Source: Eubacteriales Family XIII. Incertae Sedis bacterium
GTDB taxonomy: Bacteria > Bacillota > Clostridia > Peptostreptococcales > Anaerovoracaceae
Length of the DNA stretch: 5,402 nucleotides
Assembly (NCBI GenBank): GCA_031276775.1
Contig: JAISML010000081.1
Location: forward strand, 1-5,402
Direction of reading: 5' to 3'
Below the pieces are notes generated by a model that ran no database searches, was not told the DNA's origin, and saw only the letters and a list, made by a program, of their open reading frames with translations. A program made the translations under genes and the position numbers. Shown in pieces: positions 1 to 5,180 of this stretch. Within the stretch, counting starts at the first letter, position 1, and the number at the start of each line of letters is the position of its first letter.

Positions 1-263
1 ATCTCTTTTTCCAAGCCGATCAGCTCGGCTTCCGTAGCCTTGATGGAAGCCTCGATGCCCCGAATTTTGGTTTGAATCCCCTGCTCGGTCTTCTTCGCCT
101 GCTCATACGCTTTCTTGGCCTGCCGGCTTTCGGATTGCGCCTGATCGTATTCGTCCCGGAGGTCGCCCAAACTCTTTTCCGCATAGACCTGCGACGGCGC
201 CGCGCACACAAGCGCGATGCACATGATCGCCGTCATCGACAGACAAAGCAATTGTTTCAACAT
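1..263 (-). CDS. Exported coiled-coil protein, probable FtsEX-activated murein hydrolase or hydrolase activator (N-terminus only)
   Basis: Only the first 87 codons lie in the window; the gene runs off the left edge. The start ATG (263-261) is preceded by a strong ribosome binding site, GAGGGGAG, about 6-7 nt upstream. Residues 1-28 form a signal peptide: a short basic start (MLK), a hydrophobic core rich in Leu, Met, Ile and Ala, and a likely signal peptidase I site VYA|EK. From residue 30 the protein is hydrophilic with heptad-like Glu/Lys/Gln/Ala spacing, typical of a coiled coil. Proteins of this shape directly behind ftsEX are EnvC-like M23 factors, CwlO or PcsB: the coiled coil docks on the FtsX outer loop and the C-terminal domain cuts or promotes cutting of peptidoglycan. 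The catalytic domain is outside the window, so M23, NlpC/P60 and other classes cannot be separated. The family assignment rests on context plus N-terminal architecture. Confidence 0.8.
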   Translation of the reverse strand, partial: MLKQLLCLSMTAIMCIALVCAAPSQVYAEKSLGDLRDEYDQAQSESRQAKKAYEQAKKTEQGIQTKIRGIEASIKATEAELIGLEKE

Positions 264-331
264 ACCCGACTCCCCTCATTGCATCGTTTGATTCGCGGCG
301 TCGCTGCCGCTTCGCCGCATCCTTTGCCACG

Positions 332-1225
332 CTATCTGTCCAAGAACCGCCGCATGGATATGATACTGCCGCACGCCCCGATGCTTACGCCCAAGGCGAG
401 GAAGATCACCGCAAGATTGACAAGCAGATGTTCCTCCGGCACAAAGCCCACAGACAGAATCAACACCGCGTTCACCCCGAAATTGCTTACGATATAATGA
501 TATATTCCCGCGATCAAAGCGCCCGATATGAGCGCGGCCGCCACGCCGATGACGATCCCCTCCATCAAAAACGGGCCCCTGATAAACCAGTTGGTGGCGC
601 CGACGTATTTCATGATCGTGATCTCCTTTTCACGCGCCAGCACCGTCAATTTCACCGTGTTGGAAACAACGACGACGGAGATGATGAGCAACACGGAGAT
701 CAGGATCAGGGCGCCCATCCGGATAAAGCCCGTGATCTTGATCAACTTGTTCACGGTGTCACGCGCGTAGCTGATCTTGTCGATCCCTTCCATTTGCTCC
801 GCCTGCGGAATCAATGCGTCCGCCGCCGCCAACGTCTCGGTCTCCACGATGATGGAATTGGGTACGGGATTGGCGCTGAGTCGATCCAACAGATCGGCAT
901 TGTCCCCCCAATTGGTCTTCCATCTCTCCAAATTCTCATCTTTTGTTCGGAACACAACGCTCCTGACGCCTTCCATGCCGCGAAACCGATCCATCATCGC
1001 CTCGGCGTCTGCCCGATCGGCGCTGTCCAAGAGATTCACCTCGACCGTATTGAAATTCTCCTGCACACTTTCCGACAGATTGCTGATGTTGACCAACAGG
1101 ACGAAGAACAGACCCAAGATCAACAGGATCGCGGTAATCGAAAACAGGGATGCGAACGTCATGGTCACATTCCTCCCGATTTGGCGCAGCGCCTGTCTGA
1201 TCGCAAGCATGAATCGGGAATTCAT
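332..1225 (-). CDS. ftsX: Cell division protein FtsX (permease-like subunit of FtsEX)
   Basis: FtsX is the membrane subunit of the FtsEX complex, which passes ATP hydrolysis by FtsE to an extracellular peptidoglycan hydrolase instead of transporting a substrate. The 297 residues show the expected four-helix layout: TM1 at about 22-47, an outer domain at about 48-168, TM2 at 169-190, TM3 at 222-245 and TM4 at 267-290. The cytoplasmic segment between TM2 and TM3 carries the family hallmark REKEITIMKYVGA (198-210) followed by TNWFIRGPFLMEG. The length is normal for Gram-positive FtsX. The start ATG overlaps the ftsE stop codon as ATGA, indicating translational coupling; GAGGAG about 11 nt upstream, inside ftsE, is the likely ribosome binding site. 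The next gene, an exported coiled-coil protein, begins 68 bp downstream with no visible terminator between. I see no damage in the reading frame. Confidence 0.96.
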   Translation of the reverse strand: MNSRFMLAIRQALRQIGRNVTMTFASLFSITAILLILGLFFVLLVNISNLSESVQENFNTVEVNLLDSADRADAEAMMDRFRGMEGVRSVVFRTKDENLERWKTNWGDNADLLDRLSANPVPNSIIVETETLAAADALIPQAEQMEGIDKISYARDTVNKLIKITGFIRMGALILISVLLIISVVVVSNTVKLTVLAREKEITIMKYVGATNWFIRGPFLMEGIVIGVAAALISGALIAGIYHYIVSNFGVNAVLILSVGFVPEEHLLVNLAVIFLALGVSIGACGSIISMRRFLDR

Positions 1226-1947
1226 ATTTTGAACAGCTCCTCACTTCCGCCTGCATCGATCGGGTCGTCTTCGGGATGGTACATGCCCACCTGCTCGTCG
1301 CGCACCAAACGGCCGTCCCTGATGGCAATCACCCGTTTGCCCATGGAATTGACGATCTCCTTGGAATGCGTCACCATCAATACCGTGGTGCCGCGCTTGT
1401 TGATCTGATCCAAGAGCCGCATGATCTCCCAACCCGTTTCCGGATCCAAATTGCCCGTCGGCTCATCGGCGATCAGAACCGCAGGATTGTTTACGATGGC
1501 TCTTGCCAACGCAACGCGCTGCTGTTCACCGATGGAAATCTGCGCGGGATACTTGTCGGCTTCGGCGCTGACGCCTACGAGTTCCAATATCTGCGGCACC
1601 TGCCGTTTGACCGCCCGTCGCGGCATCTGTATGATCTCCATCGCGAAAGCGACATTTTCAAACACGGTCTTCTTGGGCAACAGGCTGAAATCCTGAAATA
1701 CGATGCCCATGCTCCTCCGATGTTTTGGAATGTCGATGCTTTGAAGTCTGGTCACGTCGCGGTCATTGAAAAAAATCTCGCCCGCGTCGGGTTCCAAAAG
1801 TTTGAGCAACAGCTTCACAAAGGTCGATTTCCCGGCGCCGCTCGGTCCCACAAGAAATACAAATTCCCCTTTCTCTATCCGAATGCTCACATCCTCGACG
1901 CCGATGTTGCCGCCGTATTTTTTTGTCACATTTCTATATTCAATCAT
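1222..1947 (-). CDS. ftsE: Cell division ATP-binding protein FtsE
   Basis: FtsE is the cytoplasmic ABC ATPase that pairs with FtsX. From the chosen start (241 aa) the visible motifs are Walker A GPSGAGKST (34-42), Q-loop Q85, signature ISIGEQQR (137-144), Walker B VLIADEP (157-163, catalytic E162), D-loop GNLDP (165-169) and switch His194 (MVTHS). The FtsE-like start MIEYRNV follows the pattern of known homologues, which begin at this beta strand. An in-frame ATG two codons upstream (1953) and a GTG at 1968 are possible but match the family less well. The ribosome binding site is weak (GGA six bases before ATG). The signature is unusual, with Ile where the LSGGE consensus has its first Gly. 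A polar tail of about 30 residues after the ABC core makes it longer than the E. coli protein. The gene is read from its own promoter at 2011-2039 and overlaps ftsX by four bases. Confidence 0.96.
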   Translation of the reverse strand: MIEYRNVTKKYGGNIGVEDVSIRIEKGEFVFLVGPSGAGKSTFVKLLLKLLEPDAGEIFFNDRDVTRLQSIDIPKHRRSMGIVFQDFSLLPKKTVFENVAFAMEIIQMPRRAVKRQVPQILELVGVSAEADKYPAQISIGEQQRVALARAIVNNPAVLIADEPTGNLDPETGWEIMRLLDQINKRGTTVLMVTHSKEIVNSMGKRVIAIRDGRLVRDEQVGMYHPEDDPIDAGGSEELFKI

Positions 1948-1970
1948 TGCCATTCCATACGATTGCACAT
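1944..1970 (-). other. Possible 8-codon leader minicistron (MCNRMEWQ) overlapping the ftsE start
   Basis: An ATG at 1970 opens an eight-codon frame whose TGA overlaps the ftsE ATG (1947) as ATGA, the same arrangement as the ftsE/ftsX junction. It lies inside the predicted 5' untranslated region. I see no clear ribosome binding site in front of it, and so short a frame can arise by chance. It is recorded because it could couple ftsE translation to leader translation. Confidence 0.2.
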
Positions 1971-2010
1971 TGCCGCAATACGGTAGCCCGAACGGAAACA
2001 GTTACAATCT

Positions 2011-2039
2011 ATTATAGCGTACTCCCATGCGAATATCAA
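2011..2039 (-). promoter_or_regulatory. Sigma-A type promoter for ftsEX
   Basis: Read on the minus strand, a -35 box TTGATA (2039-2034) and a perfect -10 box TATAAT (2016-2011) are separated by exactly 17 bp. Transcription should begin near 2004, giving a leader of roughly 57 nt before the ftsE ATG at 1947. The -35 box starts only 21 bp after the stop codon of the upstream gene, with no hairpin and T-run between, so read-through from upstream may add to this promoter. Confidence 0.82.
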
Positions 2040-2060
2040 ACCGCACCGATTAAAAGTGTA

Positions 2061-3041
2061 TTACAGAATGGTGGAGAAATTGTGAAAAACGCATATTTTC
2101 CCAAACAAATCCGATAGTTGCCGGGATATTTCCGGCGCCGACCACACCGTGCGGCAATTGTACTCGGCCGCGTAGATGTCCGCGGGGGCAAAATACGGAA
2201 GCTCAAAAGCGCCGCGCACTTTCAGGAAATTTTTTACCTCCCGGCGGTTCACACCCGGATTGCACTTGTTGATGATGTAGACGATGTCGCCGCCCGCGGC
2301 CTCGTAATCTTTGAACAACTCCAGTTTTTCGCGATCGGCCATCATGGAGGACGGCAACGGATCGACGATTGCGCACACCCGATCCATATCCTCCAAAATC
2401 TTGCGCAGCTCGCCGATCCGATCCCGGTCCCGTACAAGGGACAGGCCGAACGTGCCTTTGATGTCGCAGATCACGGCATTGCCCGCAGCGTTGTCGATGA
2501 GCCTGACAAAATCAACGACTTCAAACCGCTCAAATTCCTCGCCGGGTACGCGCAGCATCCAATTGACGCCGCCGTCGAAATTGGCAAGTCCCCTGACGGA
2601 CTTGCCCTGAGACAGCAAACGGTAACAGGAAATGTATTCGCGCCCCTCGAAATGTTTGTCCATGCCGATGCGATCGTAATCGAAACCGCAGGCCGGGCGG
2701 TTCGCGTCGTTGATCTCGACGACGGCGGCGGCGCAGACACCGGGCGCGCACCGTTTCCCGGGAAACGTCCGGGGCGCGACGCGCCCGCAATCATATCCCC
2801 GCGCTTCGCGCTCATCCGCCTCATAACGCCGGGTCATTTGCAGACCCGCCAAATACTCAGCGAAAGCGAAAGCCAGCATCGTGGCGCCCGCGCCGCCGCT
2901 CAAACCGACAAACGCATATTTCACTTTTTCGTGCGCTTCGGCCGCAACGGCATCACGCCGTCCGCGCGATAACCGCCTGTCGATCTTCGGCCGCGGACAC
3001 CGCTTTTGCCCGGTAAAGCTCGTCACAGAATCGTTCATCAT
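2061..3041 (-). CDS. ParA/MinD-like P-loop-fold protein with degenerate Walker A (probably non-ATPase)
   Basis: The function is not known to me. Of 326 residues, 41-68 form a beta strand, a loop GLSGGAGAT (46-54) and a helix, placed as in ParA/MinD ATPases (KGGxGKT). Both conserved lysines are absent: Ser replaces the first and Ala the second. Other MinD-like landmarks remain: VVEIND (107-112) as the second strand, AVICDIKG (189-196) like Walker B, AIVDPLPSSM (224-233), YIINK (255-259) like the base-recognition Asn, and a C-terminal segment LPYFAPADIYAAEYN (281-295). Residues 1-39 are a basic, probably disordered extension (RPKIDRRLSRGRRD). Residues about 74-104 form an Arg/Cys-rich insert whose DNA is palindromic. 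No start has a ribosome binding site. ATG 3041 was chosen because a consensus promoter ends 6 bp upstream; ATG 3038, or GTG 2924 (residue 40, just before the P-loop strand), are alternatives. The fold is inferred from motif order; a regulatory or scaffold role is possible. Confidence 0.75.
   Translation of the reverse strand: MMNDSVTSFTGQKRCPRPKIDRRLSRGRRDAVAAEAHEKVKYAFVGLSGGAGATMLAFAFAEYLAGLQMTRRYEADEREARGYDCGRVAPRTFPGKRCAPGVCAAAVVEINDANRPACGFDYDRIGMDKHFEGREYISCYRLLSQGKSVRGLANFDGGVNWMLRVPGEEFERFEVVDFVRLIDNAAGNAVICDIKGTFGLSLVRDRDRIGELRKILEDMDRVCAIVDPLPSSMMADREKLELFKDYEAAGGDIVYIINKCNPGVNRREVKNFLKVRGAFELPYFAPADIYAAEYNCRTVWSAPEISRQLSDLFGKICVFHNFSTIL
2741..2787. repeat. Nested palindrome cluster inside the P-loop gene
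   Basis: CGTTTCCCGGGAAACG (2752-2767) is a perfect 16-bp palindrome. Four bases later GGGCGCGACGCGCCC (2772-2786) is a second dyad with 7-bp arms around one base. A further GGGCGCG copy lies on the left (2742-2748), so CGGGCGCG (2741-2748) and CGCGCCCG (2780-2787) also bracket the first palindrome. The cluster encodes residues 85-101 of the surrounding protein, in a segment that appears to be an insert relative to a typical ParA/MinD fold. Confidence 0.7.
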
Positions 3042-3047
3042 TTACAT

Positions 3048-3076
3048 ATTATAACTCTAAAGTTAAATATTGTCAA
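3048..3076 (-). promoter_or_regulatory. Perfect-consensus sigma-A promoter abutting the P-loop gene
   Basis: On the minus strand TTGACA (3076-3071), a 17-bp spacer and TATAAT (3053-3048) match the housekeeping consensus at all twelve positions. The -10 box ends six bases before the ATG at 3041, so the expected start of transcription falls on or beside the start codon, predicting a leaderless mRNA. The intervening bases read ATGTAA, a start codon immediately followed by a stop, in frame with the tandem ATGATG. Confidence 0.88.
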
Positions 3077-3112
3077 TCTGTCCCGATCCTGCGGATCATG
3101 CCGTTTGACGCT

Positions 3113-3814
3113 TCAGCCCCCGGGCGCAAGTTCCACGGGATCGCCGAGATAGGTCGGTTGCGCATCGAACAGAACAAAGAAAAAATCCTTGGTTCTGGCG
3201 ATCGCCTCCCGCACATCCCGGTAGAACTGCCCTTCCGTCTGCGCGGGCGCGGCGATGCCGTACACGTCCACGCCCAACCGATCCGCGATGTAGAGCGCCC
3301 GGTACAAATGGTATTCCTGCGTCACAACCACGGCGCTTTTCGCATGGAACACGTCCCGCAAACGATACATGCTCTCATAAGTCGAGAAACCCGCGTAATC
3401 CAAGATGATCGCATTTTCCCCGACGCCGTAGTCGATCCCGTTTTCAAGCGCGTATGCGCGCATGGCCATCACTTCGTTGTATTCGTTGGTGCCGTTGTCG
3501 CCCGAAAACAGCAGAACCTCCGCCGCGCCGGCCGCATACGCCTCCATGGCGGCATCGATCCTTTTTGCGAGAATGGGACTGGGTTTTCCACCGCGCAGGG
3601 AAGCGCCGAGCACTTCCACGCATTGGGGCGGATTGTCGCCCAAACTCAAATACGCCGCTTGGTCAACGTCCACGATCTTATCCTTGACGGCGTGAATCAT
3701 GTAGATATTCGTGGCGATGACAATGAGGATCGCCGCGAAGCCCAAACCGGCGCAGATGCCCAAAACGGTGGCGATCCATCTCCGCACCCTGTTCTTTTTA
3801 TGTGAAACGTTCAA
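3113..3814 (-). CDS. SanA/YdcF (DUF218) family membrane-anchored protein
   Basis: The 233-residue protein has a basic N-terminus, one membrane anchor at about 13-36 and an outside DUF218 domain. Motifs typical of the SanA branch are visible: VLGAS (68-72), LLFSGD (101-106), EYNEVMAMR (111-119), DYAGFSTYESMYR (139-151), VTQEYHLYRALYIA (164-177), VREAIAR (201-207) and the closing TYLGDP (221-226). SanA in enteric bacteria affects the envelope permeability barrier and vancomycin resistance at high temperature; ElyC and YdcF are relatives, and the biochemical activity is poorly defined. An envelope role here is inferred. The start is TTG (3814-3812): it has AGAGAG seven bases upstream, and no ATG in this frame precedes the membrane segment. 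GTG 3787 lies too close to a purine stretch to be preferred. The next gene downstream has its own promoter. I could not find a good -10/-35 pair for this gene; the dyad array and a CGGTACAATGA site lie upstream. Confidence 0.92.
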   Translation of the reverse strand: MNVSHKKNRVRRWIATVLGICAGLGFAAILIVIATNIYMIHAVKDKIVDVDQAAYLSLGDNPPQCVEVLGASLRGGKPSPILAKRIDAAMEAYAAGAAEVLLFSGDNGTNEYNEVMAMRAYALENGIDYGVGENAIILDYAGFSTYESMYRLRDVFHAKSAVVVTQEYHLYRALYIADRLGVDVYGIAAPAQTEGQFYRDVREAIARTKDFFFVLFDAQPTYLGDPVELAPGG

Positions 3815-3883
3815 ATTTTTGCTCTCTGTATTTCCATTCCCCCGCTTCTTTGGCGCGGGCGCACTGCGTTAACCGATATATGT

Positions 3884-3894
3884 TCATTGTACCG
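3884..3894 (-). promoter_or_regulatory. Single copy of the CGGTACAATGA motif upstream of the SanA-type gene
   Basis: The minus strand reads CGGTACAATGA, identical over 11 bases to the two tandem copies at 5116-5126 and 5128-5138. It contains a -10-like TACAAT, but no acceptable -35 box lies 16-18 bp upstream. Its role as an operator or a weak promoter element is inferred from repetition alone. Confidence 0.4.
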
Positions 3895-3908
3895 GTTCGC
3901 GGGGAAAA

Positions 3909-3994
3909 GCGGTATTAAAAATTTATTACCGCCGCCATTGCGGCGCTTTCCTGATTTCAGGAAAAACAGCGGGGATCCGCTCTTCCGGCGCCGG
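3909..3994. repeat. Run of five consecutive inverted repeats
   Basis: Five dyads lie almost end to end. (1) 3909-3932 is an AT-rich 24-bp dyad, outer arms GCGGTA and TACCGC, inner arms TAAA and TTTA, 10 of 12 pairs matching. (2) 3930-3945 has stem CGCCGC/GCGGCG and loop CATT. (3) 3947-3964 is TTTCCTGATTTCAGGAAA, perfect 8-bp arms around TT. (4) 3968-3981 has stem AGCGG/CCGCT. (5) 3985-3994 is the perfect palindrome CCGGCGCCGG. None is followed by a T-run suited to intrinsic termination. The array lies 30 bp upstream of the regulator promoter and about 95 bp upstream of the SanA-type start. Confidence 0.65.
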
Positions 3995-4023
3995 CAAATC
4001 GCAGGCAGGCAAAACTTCTTTGT

Positions 4024-4052
4024 TTTACAATTTCCTTTTTCGGGATTATACT
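4024..4052 (+). promoter_or_regulatory. Sigma-A type promoter for the response regulator
   Basis: TTTACA (4024-4029) and TATACT (4047-4052) are separated by 17 bp, each one mismatch from consensus. Transcription would start near 4059, leaving a leader of about 125 nt before the ATG at 4184. It is the only good plus-strand promoter seen in the divergent region. Confidence 0.72.
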
Positions 4053-4058
4053 ATGCAC

Positions 4059-4183
4059 AGATGCGCGCGGAGCCGCAAAGGGACGGCCGCGCATTTGCGT
4101 CCGCACCACACAGGGCCCCCTGCCTGCGGAAGCGCGCGGCGCAAGGACGCCCAACATGGGTGATGATACGGGAGAAAGGCGGA
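4059..4183 (+). other. GC-rich, foldable 5' leader of the response regulator mRNA
   Basis: If transcription starts near 4059 the leader contains a hairpin with arms ATGCGCG (4061-4067) and CGCGCAT (4088-4094), a short self-complementary AGGGCCCCCT, and longer-range pairs such as GCGTCC (near 4097) with GGACGC (near 4145). The ribosome binding site GGAGAAAGG (4171-4179) is outside these stems. I recognise no known riboswitch, and there is no terminator-like stem with a T-run. Confidence 0.35.
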
Positions 4184-5071
4184 ATGACAAAGATACTGGT
4201 TGTGGAAGATGAAGCGAATATCAGGGAGCTGATCACGTACAACCTCGCCACGGAAGGATATGAGTTGATCACCGCCGAAGACGGCAAAGAAGGCATCGTT
4301 GCGGCGCAAACGGACAGACCCGATCTGATTCTCTTGGATCTCATGCTGCCGTCCATCGACGGTTACGGGGTGATCCGCGCCCTGCGAAATGCGGGAAACC
4401 CGGTGCCCGTCATCATGTTGACCGCCAAAAATGACGAGGTGGACAAGGTACTGGGGCTGGAATTCGGCGCGGACGATTACATGACAAAGCCCTTTGGGGT
4501 GCGGGAACTCAAGGCGCGCATCCGAGCCGTGCTGAGGCGTTACGGGAACGGAGCCGCCACACAGGCCGACGCGCCGCAACCGGAGCACAAACCGAACGAC
4601 CGCGCAGTGTCCGACCCCGATGCTGCCGTACGCGGGACGCGCGGCGAAACGATCGACGACGGCAAAGCGGACGGCGACGCGGCAGAGGATCCGGAAACCG
4701 GAAACACGTCGAAAGTCCGGGACGCGGAACGCGCGGAATCGACGGACAAACAAACCGAAACGCGTACGGCGCCGCATGAAACCGTATTGGATATCGGCGA
4801 TCTGCGCATCGACATCCCCGGTCACGAGGTGACGGTGGCGGGAACCCCCGTCACGCTCACCTTGAAGGAATTTGAGCTTCTGCGGGCATTGGCGGAGAAC
4901 CGAGGCATCGTTTTGACAAGGGATCGTCTGCTCGACAAAATATGGGGTTACGATTACGCCGGGGAAACCCGCACCGTGGATGTGCACGTGCGATATCTGC
5001 GGCGCAAATTGGGCGGAGGCGAAGATGCTTACATCATGACCGTTCGGGGCGTCGGGTACAAGATGAGATGA
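4184..5071 (+). CDS. OmpR/PhoB-family response regulator with a very long interdomain linker
   Basis: A two-component transcription regulator of 295 residues. The receiver domain (1-about 120) has the acidic pair E8-D9, phospho-acceptor D52 (LILLDLMLP), T80 (IMLTAK) and K102 (MTKPF). The winged-helix DNA-binding domain (about 201-295) shows LTLKEFELLRALAENRG, the DRLLDKIWG segment, the recognition helix TRTVDVHVRYLRRKL (262-276) and the closing VRGVGYKMR. Between them lies an 80-residue hydrophilic stretch (about 121-200) rich in Asp, Glu, Ala, Thr, Arg and Lys, where relatives usually have 5-20 residues; total length is normally near 225-240. The ATG at 4184 has GGAGAAAGG just upstream and fits the family start. 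In-frame ATG 4163 lacks a ribosome binding site. The partner kinase starts 109 bp downstream. The exact stimulus and targets cannot be read from sequence; the closest types are PhoB/PhoP and WalR. Confidence 0.95.
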   Translation: MTKILVVEDEANIRELITYNLATEGYELITAEDGKEGIVAAQTDRPDLILLDLMLPSIDGYGVIRALRNAGNPVPVIMLTAKNDEVDKVLGLEFGADDYMTKPFGVRELKARIRAVLRRYGNGAATQADAPQPEHKPNDRAVSDPDAAVRGTRGETIDDGKADGDAAEDPETGNTSKVRDAERAESTDKQTETRTAPHETVLDIGDLRIDIPGHEVTVAGTPVTLTLKEFELLRALAENRGIVLTRDRLLDKIWGYDYAGETRTVDVHVRYLRRKLGGGEDAYIMTVRGVGYKMR

Positions 5072-5114
5072 CGACGGGCGCAGCCCAATCGTTGTCCGTG
5101 TTTTCAAACGTTCG

Positions 5115-5138
5115 GCGGTACAATGAGCGGTACAATGA
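5115..5138 (+). repeat. Tandem 12-bp direct repeat between regulator and kinase genes
   Basis: GCGGTACAATGA occurs twice head to tail (5115-5126 and 5127-5138). PhoB-type regulators bind direct repeats about one helical turn apart, so this could be an operator. It could equally be a small duplication: CGTTCGG followed by a GGTACAA...ATGAG-like string also forms the 3' end of the regulator gene (5041-5067). No -35 box fits either TACAAT as a promoter. Confidence 0.6.
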
Positions 5139-5180
5139 AAGGATCGGGATCGGCGGCGACCGTCGAAATCGGAAAGAGAC

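Larger units (their letters stand above)
3815..4183. other. Divergent intergenic region with no convincing gene
   Basis: This 369-bp stretch separates the leftward SanA-type gene from the rightward response regulator. In order it holds the SanA-type ribosome binding site (near 3822-3827), an inverted CGGTACAATGA motif (3884-3894), five dyads (3909-3994), the plus-strand promoter (4024-4052) and a GC-rich leader with hairpin potential (about 4059-4183). One plus-strand frame is open from 3887 into the regulator, but it looks like non-coding sequence read through: it has no family similarity and spans the promoter. Confidence 0.75.

Noticed and set aside
428..1408. Long plus-strand open frame opposite ftsX and ftsE
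   Set aside because: His/Arg/Gln-rich translation without domains, lying antisense to two unambiguous genes.
1951..1968. GTG 1968 or ATG 1953 as the ftsE start
   Set aside because: FtsE homologues begin at the MIE-type strand, which corresponds to ATG 1947; the upstream codons add residues without family support.
2118..2972. Plus-strand open frame opposite the P-loop gene
   Set aside because: The minus-strand frame has a consensus promoter and coherent MinD-like motif order; the plus frame has neither.
3089..3101. Small hairpin GATCC-TGC-GGATC as terminator of the SanA-type gene
   Set aside because: The stem is only five pairs and no T-run follows on the minus strand; the next promoter begins straight after it.
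3930..3964. Intrinsic terminators in the divergent region
   Set aside because: No hairpin is followed by a T-run in either direction, and no transcript is expected to enter from either side.
3887..4183. N-terminal extension of 99 in-frame codons in front of the response regulator
   Set aside because: It has no receiver-domain similarity, spans the likely promoter (4024-4052) and the dyad array, and the family start with a good ribosome binding site is at 4184.
5119..5136. TACAAT elements as -10 boxes of a kinase promoter
   Set aside because: Positions 16-18 bp upstream of each hold CCGTGT or ACGTTC-like sequences, with no -35 similarity.
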